Of a stretch of DNA of 36,865 nt, positions 1 to 7,892 are shown piece after piece (position 1 is the stretch's first letter; each line of letters starts with the position of its first letter). Origin of the DNA: Metabacillus arenae (GTDB lineage Bacteria > Bacillota > Bacilli > Bacillales > Bacillaceae); contig NZ_JACXAI010000051.1 in assembly GCF_014773385.1 (NCBI RefSeq), positions 1-36,865 of the forward strand. The letters run 5' to 3'. The position numbers and the translations under genes are program-made. Under the pieces are notes generated by a model. The model saw only the letters and a program-made list of their open reading frames with translations, made no database searches and was not told the DNA's origin.

Positions 1-59
1 CATATTACATGAAACTTTATATCATAAACTGCATGACTATTTTTTTGATAGCCGTCCAT
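1..59 (-). CDS. tnpA: IS200/IS605 transposase TnpA, N-terminal 19 codons (runs off window)
   Basis: The minus strand from 59 reads MDGYQKNSHAVYDIKFHVI and runs off the window. This matches the N-terminus of Y1 HUH transposases of the IS200/IS605 family, which begin with a short polar stretch, then a HxVYxIKxH strand leading into a VWxTKYR motif. The catalytic HUH and tyrosine lie outside the window. A GAGGTG ribosome site sits just upstream, in the loop of a hairpin whose 3' arm contains the ATG, so translation is probably held low, as known for IS200. Only 19 residues are visible, but the pattern is distinctive. Confidence 0.7.
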   Translation of the reverse strand, partial: MDGYQKNSHAVYDIKFHVI

Positions 60-87
60 ACTTTCACCTCACACTTCAAGTATGGAC
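54..87 (-). promoter_or_regulatory. Stem-loop sequestering the tnpA ribosome site and start codon
   Basis: Perfect 10-bp arms GTCCATACTT (54-63) and AAGTATGGAC (78-87) enclose a 14-nt loop. In the minus-strand transcript the loop holds the GAGGTG ribosome site and the 3' arm contains the tnpA ATG. A start-codon-blocking hairpin is an established brake on IS200 transposase translation. Its action here is inferred from position. Confidence 0.6.
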
Positions 88-148
88 ACATATAGATAGG
101 GCTAAAAGCTTATACCGTCTAAAGACGGTGGAGTTGGACCACGCATTT

Positions 149-629
149 GTAAATTAAATTTTTCCAATCTTCAAAACCAAAATCCTTGTTGAATTTTATT
201 ACTAATAAAGACAATAAGTTTCCATGAGTTACGACGATTGTATGTTCAAATTCACTTTTTAAAATTTCCTCTATAACGTTTACGATTCGGTTCATTGCTT
301 CCAAACTTGATTCTCCGCCCTCAAATTTCAGGCTGCAGATCAGTGAAAGTTTCTTCTAGTTTTTCAAACCAATCCGGCAAATTTTTAGTACTTAGTATGC
401 GTTCTGATAACTTTCTATTTATTTCAACCTTCATATTCTTTTTTTCTGCCAGGGGCTCAATCGTTTGGATCGCTCGCAGAAACGGACTTGAAATGATTCT
501 GTCTACCTTCATGTTCGTGAAAAACTCAGATAAGTAGACTGCTTGTTTAAATCCGCTTTCAGTAAGCTGTGACTCAGAAGATTGCCCCTTAGCTGCGCAG
601 TGTCTTATAAGATAAATCTTTTTATCTAT
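149..629 (-). pseudogene. Histidine phosphatase (phosphoglycerate-mutase-like), decayed
   Basis: The minus strand encodes a histidine phosphatase superfamily protein broken in three ways. Reading begins IDKKIYLIRHC (the RHG-type catalytic motif), continues through VDRIISSPFLRAIQTIEPLA, and ends with IVVTHGNLLSLL, the second catalytic histidine block. The codon in the start position (629-627) is ATA instead of ATG, placed correctly behind a GAGGAAGG ribosome site. A one-base frameshift near 327-333 separates DLQPE from the in-other-frame KFEGGESSLEAMNR. The 3' end is cut at about 149 by the IS200/IS605 element, which supplies a chance stop at 119-121. The product is presumably inactive. In intact relatives this domain hydrolyses small phosphomonoesters; the original substrate cannot be told. 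Confidence 0.8.
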
Positions 630-1284
630 TGTTCCTTCCTCGGGCTGTCTACAAAAACAATAAGTATGATGTATCCACCTATATTTAGGTAATTATTATT
701 CATCTTATCTCGTAGTGTATGATCATATCTATATAATCAAGACAAATACTGTCCGGAACAAGTCAATAAAGGGGTCGTCACGCAAATAAATTTCTAATTC
801 AGCTAGTAAAATCGTCGATTCAGACAATAATTTTTAAAAATCGGACAATAATCTTCGCGATGCAGACAGTAAACAATGTTAGCCGGCCAAAAAACAAGGC
901 TTGCCGCTAATATCCCATGCTGAATCGTGAAAATGGAAGGGGGACTACTTAAGAAAGCAGTTATAAGCTGTACAAGGAATTACCTAATAAAAAACTTTTC
1001 TAAGTAATCAATACTCTAAATTTATAGTTCTTCATTACTTCACCTACACTATAATCTTAAAGGAACATAATTCTCAATCTATATGCTCTCAACCAAAGCA
1101 TATTCCTTAGAAAGATTAGTGGCCGTTACCGCCTGCCCGCGGAACATTTCACGTCAGAGTCTTTGAGTCATTCCCGAACTGCACGAACTGAGTACTCGAC
1201 GAAATCACTGCCGTAATTAACCGGTAATTTATATAAAAGAAGCTTAGAACCACGAAACCCTAATAATGATGGGATTTAAATGGG
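630..1284. other. Gene-free stretch with phrase-like degenerate repeats
   Basis: I see no convincing gene in these 655 bases. From about 775 to 895 there are degenerate, loosely periodic phrases (TCAGACAATAAT, TCGGACAATAAT, GCAGACAGTAAA) separated by about 20-25 bases. The reverse complement of TCGGACAATAA recurs near 25062, so these belong to a dispersed intergenic repeat type in this genome. The part from 1130 to 1240 is somewhat more GC-rich and may be a decayed copy of the same kind. A promoter for the following gene is likely but I cannot place it confidently. Confidence 0.5.
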
Positions 1285-2199
1285 ATGGGAAGTGCTATAT
1301 TGGATCATCAAATCAAAGAAAAAATTTTTCACTTAAAAAATTCAAACAGTATTATTGAACTTAACAAAGGTTTTTCGGATGATAAAAAATATGTAATTGA
1401 TGACAAGTACCTTTTGAGGCTTTTTCCTATCGAAGATGAAAAAAATAGAAAGGAAGAATTCGACACTCTAAATAAACTAGCAACTTATTCAAATTATGTA
1501 CCATCAGGGATAGAATTTAATTCTTTAAAAGATATTAAGATGGCTTATATGATTCTTACATATCTTCCTGGAAAAGATGCCGAGGTTGCTTTGAAAGATT
1601 TAACCGAAAAGGAACAATATACTTCAGGCTTTCTTGCAGGAAAAGAGTTAAAAAAAATACATGAATTTTCAGCACCTTCAGGTTATCCATCTTGGTACTC
1701 ACTAAAAAAGAAAAAGAGTGATAATTATTTAATAGAACTAAAGAAAATGGATTTAGATGAAAATATAATAGACATGCTTGAAACTTATATTAGAAATAAT
1801 GAAGCTATTATGAAAGACAGACCAAACAAGTTTCAACACGATGATTTTCATCCTTCAAATCTTTTGATAAATGATCATACTTTTTCAGGAATTATTGATT
1901 TTCAAAGAATGGATTGGGGTGACCCAATTCATGATTTACATAAGTTAGGGTTTTTCTCAAAGCGAGTGAGTGTTGAGTTCACAAAAGGTATAATTGATGG
2001 TTATCATGAAGACTGCGTCTCTTTAAGACATTCGTTCTGGGAGCTGTATTGTTTATACAGTGTCATGCATATTGTTTCAGCCCTTGTTTGGGGCACCAGA
2101 AGAAATCGTGAACAATACGAGCTATTGTTAGAATATTCTCTTGATGTTATTTCGGACCATGATCATTTCAATCGTGTTATCCCTAAGTGGTATAATTAA
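1285..2199 (+). CDS. Aminoglycoside phosphotransferase (APH)-fold kinase family protein
   Basis: This 304-residue protein belongs to the APH/choline-kinase-like phosphotransferase family, cytosolic enzymes that move the gamma phosphate of ATP to a hydroxyl on a small molecule. The Brenner motif HDDFHPSN spans residues 185-192, with catalytic Asp187 and metal-binding Asn192. The DFG-equivalent IIDFQRMDWGDP follows, with Asp205. The N-terminal lobe is present (GFSDDKKYVID, then LLRLFP), so the length is normal and the protein looks intact. The start is uncertain: the ATG at 1285 has no good ribosome site, and a TTG at 1300 could serve instead. The substrate is unknown. Family members range from aminoglycosides and macrolides to sugars and amino alcohols, so a resistance role should not be assumed. 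Confidence 0.85.
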   Translation: MGSAILDHQIKEKIFHLKNSNSIIELNKGFSDDKKYVIDDKYLLRLFPIEDEKNRKEEFDTLNKLATYSNYVPSGIEFNSLKDIKMAYMILTYLPGKDAEVALKDLTEKEQYTSGFLAGKELKKIHEFSAPSGYPSWYSLKKKKSDNYLIELKKMDLDENIIDMLETYIRNNEAIMKDRPNKFQHDDFHPSNLLINDHTFSGIIDFQRMDWGDPIHDLHKLGFFSKRVSVEFTKGIIDGYHEDCVSLRHSFWELYCLYSVMHIVSALVWGTRRNREQYELLLEYSLDVISDHDHFNRVIPKWYN

Positions 2200-2456
2200 A
2201 CATTTTGAAATAAAAAAATGTAATGATGATTTGGGAAAGAATATAAATTTATCAGTTTAGTTTTATAGAATTAAATGGATTGGATTCGCCAGAACGCTGT
2301 ATGTGATCAACAAGCTGCAATCACCTCCTTATACTTAGAGCAAATGCAGAAGTATTCAGTATATCGCCCATTTCAGTGCTAAATCGCCTAAAATAACATT
2401 TGATAGCCATTTAAACAAAAAGTGCAATAAAAACAATAGAGTTAAAAGAAAACGAA

Positions 2457-2636
2457 TTAACTTTTCTTATCTCTTTCAAGAAGCTCTATGATTTTATCTA
2501 GCTTTTGTTCTACACTATTTAAATTGTTGCAGGGCTTTATAATGATAGAACGAACCGCAAAATAAACAGCAAAAACAAGCCCCAGTAATAAAACCAAAGA
2601 GATAACTTGAAACAATATATTACCAATATTATACAT
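2457..2636 (-). CDS. DUF4083-type single-span membrane micro-protein (59 aa)
   Basis: This small minus-strand gene begins with ATG at 2636. The protein starts MYNIGNILFQVISLVLLL, crosses the membrane once (about residues 6-28), and ends with a charged helix NSVEQKLDKIIELLERDKKS that looks like a short coiled coil. This plan, an N-terminal NIG(N/D)I(I/L)FQ start followed by a membrane span and KLDKIIELLE tail, matches the uncharacterised DUF4083 proteins common in Bacillaceae. No function is established. The ribosome site is weak (AAGATGAG). It sits alone between the APH-like gene and a GNAT gene, both on the other strand. Confidence 0.7.
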   Translation of the reverse strand: MYNIGNILFQVISLVLLLGLVFAVYFAVRSIIIKPCNNLNSVEQKLDKIIELLERDKKS

Positions 2637-2878
2637 ATATACTCATCTTACCCATTTTTGGTTAATTATAACACAATGTTTTAGTACGAAGTCTGTTCAC
2701 AATATGAAGTTAAGATTAGCTTCTTCAATAAAATGGCCCACCAAATGGAAGGAACTTAATATACTTGTATAGAAAAGATAGTTAAAACGTTATTAGGGGT
2801 GTTCACAGTGAATAGAAATTGACCCCAAATATAAGATTATTGACTTTTCCCAAACATACATAGAAGGAGGAGTGGCCA

Positions 2879-3376
2879 TTGGCAAACTATAAAATTAGAC
2901 CTGGAACTGAACAAGATATTAATTTCTTATGGGAAATGCTTTATCAAGCGATCTTTGTTCCAGAAGGTGAAGAACGGCCGTCACGAGAGGTTTTAAACGA
3001 TACTAAAATAAAAATGTATTTAGATGGATGGGGAAAAGAGGGGGATATCGCGTTTATCGCTGCAGATTCTAGTGAAAATTCTGTTGGAGCAATATGGATG
3101 CGTCAGTTTAATGATACGACTAAAACTTATGGGTATATTGATCAGAATACTCCAGTAATAAGTGGTTTGGCCGTGCTGCCGCAATATAGAGGGCAAGGAA
3201 TCGGTACTTTACTTATGAACAGGTTGATTAATAAGGCAAGGGATGCTGGCTATCTATCTCTTTCATTAAGCGTAGATCCTGCTAATCCAGCGATGAATTT
3301 GTACGAAAAAAAAGGATTTGTGAAAGCAGGTATAGCTGGAACCTCGTGGGATATGAAAGCAACATTAAATATATAA
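2879..3376 (+). CDS. GNAT family N-acetyltransferase
   Basis: A 165-residue single-domain GNAT acetyltransferase, cytosolic, expected to transfer acetyl from acetyl-CoA to an amine. The acetyl-CoA-binding motif is clear: VISGLAVLPQYRGQGIGTLLMNRLI (the RGQGIG loop, about residues 101-106), followed by a C-terminal NPAMNLYEKKGFVKAG block typical of motif B. The start is TTG at 2879, chosen because AAGGAGG at 2864-2870 is correctly spaced and the nearby GTG at 2872 is out of frame. It lies 53 bp upstream of the NTF2-like gene on the same strand and may be cotranscribed. The substrate cannot be predicted. Confidence 0.9.
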   Translation: MANYKIRPGTEQDINFLWEMLYQAIFVPEGEERPSREVLNDTKIKMYLDGWGKEGDIAFIAADSSENSVGAIWMRQFNDTTKTYGYIDQNTPVISGLAVLPQYRGQGIGTLLMNRLINKARDAGYLSLSLSVDPANPAMNLYEKKGFVKAGIAGTSWDMKATLNI

Positions 3377-3429
3377 AATCTTAACCATGTTAATAATGGG
3401 AACAAGAATTGAAAAAGGAGACGGAAATC

Positions 3430-3840
3430 ATGGATATTGTTAATTCCGAATACAGCGACCTTAAAGTAATTTGTGCGGACGATTGCGGAAACGCCCCTAA
3501 AAAAGTTTTGCTGAAGGAACTTACCATAGCTTTTACTAAAAATGATATAGACTTTATTACTAAGGTTATTTCGGATAATGTTTGCTGGGATATGATCGGT
3601 GATAAAATGATTCAAGGCAAAGATAATCTTGTTGAAATGCTAAAACAAAAGAAAATTAGAACCGTAACAGAAATACATATCAGTAACATTATAACGCACG
3701 GAAGCACTGGCGCAGTTAACGGCACCTTGATTTTTGAGAATAAGAAAAGTTATGCTTTCTGTGACGTATACAATTTTACCAGTGCAGGTAAACATGCAAA
3801 AATAAAAGAAATAGCTTCGTACGTAATTAAAATATCTTAA
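3430..3840 (+). CDS. NTF2-like (SnoaL-type) small protein
   Basis: A protein of about 136 residues with the shape of an NTF2-like/SnoaL alpha-plus-beta cone. It has an N-terminal helix pair (KVLLKELTIAFTKNDIDFITKVISDNVCWDMIGDK), the typical GKDNLVEMLKQ turn and helix, then alternating strands ending SYAFCDVYNFTSAGKHAKIKEIASYVI. Many such proteins occur in Bacillus as short stress or polyketide-cyclase-like proteins, some binding small hydrophobic ligands. No catalytic residues can be assigned. I start at ATG 3430 because AAAAAGGAG (3412-3420) is correctly placed for it; an in-frame TTG at 3409 lies before that ribosome site. It follows a GNAT gene on the same strand. Confidence 0.75.
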   Translation: MDIVNSEYSDLKVICADDCGNAPKKVLLKELTIAFTKNDIDFITKVISDNVCWDMIGDKMIQGKDNLVEMLKQKKIRTVTEIHISNIITHGSTGAVNGTLIFENKKSYAFCDVYNFTSAGKHAKIKEIASYVIKIS

Positions 3841-3925
3841 TAGAAATATTGGCTCTTGCTCAACGAACAATGGCTTAATTAAACATTTATTTATATGTAT
3901 GAAAGGCTTGCTAATACTCTATAAA

Positions 3926-3977
3926 ATTATCATAATGGACATTTTTCTCATTATCAACCAATGTCTATTATGATAAT
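3926..3977. repeat. 17-bp inverted repeat downstream of the CDF gene
   Basis: Arms ATTATCATAATGGACAT (3926-3942) and ATGTCTATTATGATAAT (3961-3977) pair along all 17 positions with one G-T. The loop is 18 nt. It lies between the convergent ends of the NTF2-like gene (plus) and the CDF exporter (minus), so a terminator or RNA-end-protecting structure is possible, although neither side has a classic T-run. The rest of this 299-base gap shows nothing I recognise. Confidence 0.5.
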
Positions 3978-4139
3978 CTTCTATCTCTCTTCCTAATTAA
4001 ATTACTTGTCCCCTTATCCGTTATTTCAACACACATCGCTCTGAAAATAATTAAAGCAACACAAAAACCGTAAACAAAACAGCCAATACAAACTTAGGGT
4101 GACTTTTCTTATTAAAGGTACTAACGAAAAGGCAGTTTT

Positions 4140-5027
4140 CTAATGCTCTAAATATTTTTCATTAGGTTCCACATGAACATGGACACTATACACATCATGT
4201 TTGGAAATTAATACATTTTCAACCTTCGTAGAGATATCATGGGCACCACGAATATCTAATTTAGAATTTACTAGTATAACAATGTCTACGACAATGTTAC
4301 TGCCGTAATTTCTTGCTTTAATTTCTTTAACACCTTTTACACCATACAAAGCCAGAACTGTTTTCTTATAAAATTCTATCTGCTTTTCATCAAAGCCGTC
4401 TGTTAAGTGATGAGATGCCTGCCTGAAAATATCCCATGCCGTTTTACAGATTAGGAGACCGACGATTAGAGCAGTAAGCGGATCAATCCATGGAAGATAA
4501 ATCTGGGAACCAATGATCCCAATTACAGTCCCGATACTTACCCAGGCGTCTGAAAGATTATCTTTTGCTGCAGCCATTACAGCTTGGCTGTTTATTTTTC
4601 TTGCAAGATTTTTGTTATATCGGTAGACAACATACATCACGATCGCACTAAAAATTCCTGTCCATGCGGAAATTAAATCAGGAGTTTCATGTGTTTCTCC
4701 GAAAACTGTTGATACTGCTTCATATAAAACTTGGAGCCCAACAACCATCATAATAAAAGAAGCAACCAATGAGGCAACCGTTTCAGCCTTCCAATGCCCA
4801 TATGGATGATCTGTATCTGGAGGTCTTTGGGATAATTTTAATCCAATCAAAACGGCTATTGAAGCAATAATATCAGTAGCATTATTTAAACCATCCGCTC
4901 TCAAAGCTTCGGAATTTGCAGTATATCCAATAAACAGCTTTAGAGCAGATAAGCAAATATATGCGACTATACTTATTACAGCGCCACGTTCTCCCATTTT
5001 TAAATCGTTGTATTTTTGTTGTTCCAT
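4140..5027 (-). CDS. CDF family cation exporter, probably Mn(II) (MneP/MneS-like)
   Basis: A 295-residue cation diffusion facilitator: six membrane helices and a C-terminal cytosolic ferredoxin-like metal domain (residues about 205-295) ending VYSVHVHVEPN. It exports divalent cations in exchange for protons. The transport-site residues point to manganese. TM2 reads ADGLNNATDIIAS, giving NxxxD (Asn48, Asp52), and TM5 reads AAAKDNLSDAW, giving DxxxD (Asp156, Asp160). Zinc CDFs usually have His in the TM5 pair. It closely resembles Bacillus subtilis MneP/MneS by motif and by the start MEQQKYNDLKMGERGA. A GAAGGAG ribosome site precedes the ATG. The gene stands alone, with no MntR site that I can recognise upstream. 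Confidence 0.88.
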   Translation of the reverse strand: MEQQKYNDLKMGERGAVISIVAYICLSALKLFIGYTANSEALRADGLNNATDIIASIAVLIGLKLSQRPPDTDHPYGHWKAETVASLVASFIMMVVGLQVLYEAVSTVFGETHETPDLISAWTGIFSAIVMYVVYRYNKNLARKINSQAVMAAAKDNLSDAWVSIGTVIGIIGSQIYLPWIDPLTALIVGLLICKTAWDIFRQASHHLTDGFDEKQIEFYKKTVLALYGVKGVKEIKARNYGSNIVVDIVILVNSKLDIRGAHDISTKVENVLISKHDVYSVHVHVEPNEKYLEH

Positions 5028-5219
5028 ACAGAAGGCTCCTTCACTTTAACTATTACTCGATCATATTATCAAGCCGATCTCGAGTGGGTCTATAGAAACC
5101 TTTTTTCACTTTTCTATAATAATAACGAGTGGCAAAAAAAGTTTCGCTCGGTTAACAATTGTTGTCCAGCAAAACTCCAAACCTTTTCTTTATTTTCCGA
5201 AAAATGGATCACAGACAAA

Positions 5220-5260
5220 AGAAAAGGATAGAAAAAGCAGAATATACCTGCATTCTCTAT
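5220..5260 (-). terminator. Intrinsic terminator of yebC2
   Basis: On the minus strand a nearly perfect 15-bp stem (GGATAGAGAATGCAG with CTGCTTTTTCTATCC, two mismatches) has a 7-nt loop and is followed by TTTTCTTTTGTC. It lies about 110 bp beyond the yebC2 stop codon. The rest of the 341-base gap from 5028 to 5368 holds the CDF upstream region and nothing else I recognise. Confidence 0.7.
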
Positions 5261-5368
5261 CCCTTATTTATTTCAAAATATGTTTTGATTGGAATCGTCT
5301 ATTGCTTTACAAACTCAAAAATAAACATTCCTAATAAGCAGTCGGAAAAGAAGATCTGCTTTCATGTT

Positions 5369-6088
5369 TTATTCACCTAGATCTACATTGTGATAAACCT
5401 GTCCGACATCTTCTAAATCTTCTAAAACATCAACCAATTTTTCAAATTGTGCTTTTGCCTCTTCTGGAAGTGTTATGTCGTTTTGCGCAAGCATCGTTAG
5501 TTCAGCAACTGTAAATTCAGTTATACCCGCATTCTTGAATGCTTCTTGCACAGCATGGAACTGTTCAGGTTCTGCATAAACGATAACCGCTTCATCTTCT
5601 TCTAATATATCCCGTACATCTATATCTGCTTCCATTAATATTTCAAGGACTTCATCTTCACTTTTACCTTCAATACCGATGACGGCTGTGGCATCAAACA
5701 TATAGGCTACAGATCCGCTGACACCCATATTACCGCCGTTTTTACTAAAAGCCGCCCTCACCTCTGATGCTGTACGATTCACGTTATTTGTCAAGGCATC
5801 TACGATTACCATAGACCCATTTGGTCCAAAGCCTTCATAGCGCAGTTCGTCATAGCTTTCTTCAGAACCACCCTTCGCTTTTTCAATCGCACGGTCAATA
5901 ATCGTTTTCGGTACGCTGTATGTTTTTGCACGCTCAAGTACAACCTTTAAAGCTTGATTTGATTCTGGATCTGGTTCACCTTGCTTAGCAGCTACATAAA
6001 TTTCGCGGCCAAACTTTGCATAAATACGGCTTGTATTTGCATCTTTAGACGCTTTTTTTTCTTTAATATTGTTCCACTTACGGCCCAT
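5369..6088 (-). CDS. yeeI: YebC/PmpR-family protein, YebC2 (YeeI) type
   Basis: A 239-residue protein starting [20 protein letters not shown], the hallmark of the Bacillus YeeI branch of the YebC/TACO1 family. It keeps the expected three-domain plan: N-terminal helical arm rich in Lys/Arg, the [15 protein letters not shown] centre, and a C-terminal domain ending in the acidic [15 protein letters not shown]. YebC proteins were long annotated as transcription regulators. More recent work places them on the ribosome, relieving stalls at proline-rich stretches, and YebC2/YeeI in B. subtilis has that role. I prefer the ATG at 6088 over the GTG at 6097 because GAAAGTGAG is best spaced for it and homologues begin MGRKW. 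It is a single-gene unit with its own terminator. Confidence 0.92.
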   Translation of the reverse strand: MGRKWNNIKEKKASKDANTSRIYAKFGREIYVAAKQGEPDPESNQALKVVLERAKTYSVPKTIIDRAIEKAKGGSEESYDELRYEGFGPNGSMVIVDALTNNVNRTASEVRAAFSKNGGNMGVSGSVAYMFDATAVIGIEGKSEDEVLEILMEADIDVRDILEEDEAVIVYAEPEQFHAVQEAFKNAGITEFTVAELTMLAQNDITLPEEAKAQFEKLVDVLEDLEDVGQVYHNVDLGE

Positions 6089-6303
6089 ATTGAACACTCA
6101 CTTTCAACTTGAATCTAAACTGATTATGAAAAAAGCTGCTTCTTAAATAGTTCTTCATAAGAGATTCATTACTATTTCTATGATAACAAAAAACCCCTTG
6201 ATGAAGATTTTGCTTTTTTCCGCTGTATCTATTATACCTCAAATGCATCATTTGATAGGATATTTACAATCAAAGAACTCCGAAGGTCTCATAAATAATA
6301 AAA

Positions 6304-6532
6304 ATCAGGTTCCATCAATCTCAGACTCTTAAAAGGTACTCCGCCAGAGAATCCAAAGATCGTGCAATTGGCCAAACGTTGGAATGAATTAACCAGCATG
6401 TTCACCGGCTGGGATCCTGAGATCGTCAAAGCAGCAGAGCGTTTTCATAAAGAAAACCCAGGTAATCCATTGCAATACGGAGTAGATGGAGAGCTTTATT
6501 ATTATATTAAGAAGGCTTTCCCTAAGAGTTAA
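6304..6532 (+). pseudogene. Remnant of a MerR/TipAS-domain regulator (C-terminus only)
   Basis: A plus-strand reading frame without a start reads RLLKGTPPENPKIVQLAKRW, then NELTSMFTGWDPEIVKAAERFH, ending YYYIKKAFPKS before the stop at 6530-6532. This resembles the C-terminal TipAS ligand-binding domain of MerR-family multidrug regulators (LAKRWxELxxxFTGxDPEI pattern). An in-frame stop lies directly upstream, near 6300, and no DNA-binding domain is present, so the N-terminal three quarters of the gene is gone. The family call rests on the pattern of this domain only. Confidence 0.6.
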
Positions 6533-6643
6533 TTTAATTAAACTGGAGTCTATGCGAGATTTACCTTGTCTAAGAGTTTTTCAAGATCTATAAAGTTCTA
6601 AACGCGATTTCTTTACTTCTATGAAAGGAATCAATATATGCAG

Positions 6644-6810
6644 AACGAAAAGCGCAAGGCGCTAGTCCTTCGGCCACAAGCATAAGACGAGCCGGCTGGA
6701 AGGTTGTTCTTTATCCTTCTCGGGCGGATTGGCTTATGACCTCGAGCCGATGGCGCCTAGAGCTGGACATCGATACCAACTTTAACACGTTAATACTTTA
6801 ATTAACTTAA
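6644..6810. repeat. Foldback intergenic repeat, copy 1
   Basis: About 165 bp shared with 21473-21640: both begin AACGAAAAGCGCAAGGCGC, contain CATAAGACGAGCCGGC and GAAGGTTGTTCTTT, then GGATTGGCTTATGACC, GATGGCGCCT and GAGCT-GACA, and end with CTTTAACAC-TTAATACTTTAATTAA. The sequence folds back on itself: GGCGC near the left pairs with GGCGCC near the right, ATAAG with CTTAT, and GAAGG around the central loop. It has no coding capacity. Such foldback elements are a dispersed repeat type in Bacillaceae, possibly non-autonomous mobile units. Confidence 0.75.
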
Positions 6811-6829
6811 ACTTTCTGATTTTTTAAAT

Positions 6830-6865
6830 AAGTCCATATGCTTTCTAAAGCCATATGGACTTTTC
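6830..6865. terminator. Hairpin between foldback repeat and GNAT gene
   Basis: AAGTCCATATG and CATATGGACTT form an 11-bp stem with a 10-nt loop, followed on the plus strand by TTTCAAATA. It lies 55 bp beyond the stop of the minus-strand GNAT gene at 6919 and could end transcripts from either side. Confidence 0.55.
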
Positions 6866-6918
6866 AAATATATACATTGGGAGCACACGTCAAAAAATAA
6901 TATCTACCTTGAGTAATT

Positions 6919-7452
6919 TTAATTCTTTTTACTAATCCATTCATTCTCCAAAATGCTCATTTCCCACGTACTCCAATATTCATTACCAATCTTGTACGCT
7001 TCCCTAAACAATCCTTCTTTAATAAATCCAGCGTTTTCATAGCAAGCAATGGCAGGTTCGTTAAAATCAAATACACCAAGGGTCACTCGGTGCAAATGAA
7101 GCTCGCCAAATGCGATATTTAGTATTTCTTCAATCATCTGTCCTCCTAAACCTTGACCTCTCACACTTTTGTCTCCAATTAAAACTTTACCCACCCTTGC
7201 TGATTTATGCCTTCTGTCGATTCTGCCTAAGGAAATATGACCGATAACCTTTCCCGTTTCCTTATGTACCACTTTATACACCAAAGTATCGGATGTATTA
7301 TGATTCGCATTTTTCATATACTTTTCTAATTGACCTCCATCCAATGGATACTCAAATACAGGTCCTCCCCACTGAAGTAGAAATTCAGGCGAATCAATCC
7401 ACTCAATAAGTTGTTTGAAATCTGCACGTTCAAAATATTCCAGTTCAATCAT
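6919..7452 (-). CDS. GNAT family N-acetyltransferase (RimJ/RimL-like)
   Basis: A 177-residue GNAT protein of the RimJ/RimL-like subfamily (acetyltransf_3 type). The acetyl-CoA loop appears as RVGKVLIGDKSVRGQGLGGQMIEEIL, with RGQGLG at about 118-123. A DFNEPAIACYENAGFIKEGLFREA block follows, characteristic of N-acetyltransferases acting on protein N-termini, diamines or small antibiotics. The enzyme is expected to be cytosolic, and length is normal. A GAGGGGAACG ribosome site lies before ATG 7452. It is a stand-alone gene, so context gives no clue to substrate. Confidence 0.88.
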   Translation of the reverse strand: MIELEYFERADFKQLIEWIDSPEFLLQWGGPVFEYPLDGGQLEKYMKNANHNTSDTLVYKVVHKETGKVIGHISLGRIDRRHKSARVGKVLIGDKSVRGQGLGGQMIEEILNIAFGELHLHRVTLGVFDFNEPAIACYENAGFIKEGLFREAYKIGNEYWSTWEMSILENEWISKKN

Positions 7453-7892
7453 AATACGTCGTTCCCCTCTTCCCGCACATTTATATACTTCTATAATGAT
7501 TTTAGGAAAAACTCTTGGATAAGTAAATAAAAACCAACCGGATAGTAGGATTCCTCCACCCCCTCACTGCGGCAATTTTATATAGAATTGTAAACATGAT
7601 TTTAGTTCGCTTCATGCTTGTGAGGAATCCATCTTCTTACAATTTCAAGTCGGTTGCCGTTTATCTTCGAAAATCGCCCATTTATCTTCGAAAATCGCCC
7701 ATTTATCTTCGAAATTTTAATTATATCTTCGAAAATGACTGATATATCTTCGAAAATTTCAATTTATCGATTTTTCGACAAAAACTGATAAAACTTAATG
7801 ACGGTCCAAACCTTTATATATTTTATGAAACCTCCAAAAATACAACAGTATCAAGAACTGTGGAATAAAAAACAATTTCTCATATTATTCCC
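7453..7892. repeat. Intergenic region with tandem ATCTTCGAAAAT phrase repeats
   Basis: Between the GNAT and YeiH-like genes there are no genes. From 7661 to about 7771, five degenerate 20-22-bp units each carry ATCTTCGAAA. The first two are identical (TTATCTTCGAAAATCGCCCA at 7661-7680 and 7682-7701), and the later ones drift. The array ends TTTATCGATTTTTCGACAAAAACT. A similar array ending in nearly the same way lies at 26776-26880. The function is unknown. Confidence 0.7.

Larger units (their letters stand above)
1..148 (-). mobile_element. IS200/IS605-family element, left end and start of tnpA (partial)
   Basis: On the minus strand this stretch carries the left end and the first codons of an IS200/IS605-type element; the rest lies beyond the window edge. 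Two structures typical of the family are visible. One is a subterminal hairpin, ACCGTCT-TT-AGACGGT, at 114-129. The other is a leader stem-loop over the tnpA start at 54-87. On the minus strand the host gene reads up to TTTAC at 153-149 and then diverges. Some family members insert just 3' of a TTAC-type tetra- or pentanucleotide, so I place the left end at 148. The family assignment rests on the TnpA N-terminus; the exact boundary is inference. Confidence 0.65.

Noticed and set aside
2318-2335. CACCTCCTT, like the 3' end of 16S rRNA
   Set aside because: No other 16S sequence flanks it. On the minus strand it is a plain ribosome-site-like AAGGAGGTG with no meaningful frame behind it.
7661-7771. 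CRISPR array
   Set aside because: The units are degenerate, contiguous and about 20-22 bp, without unique spacers of fixed length and without cas genes nearby.
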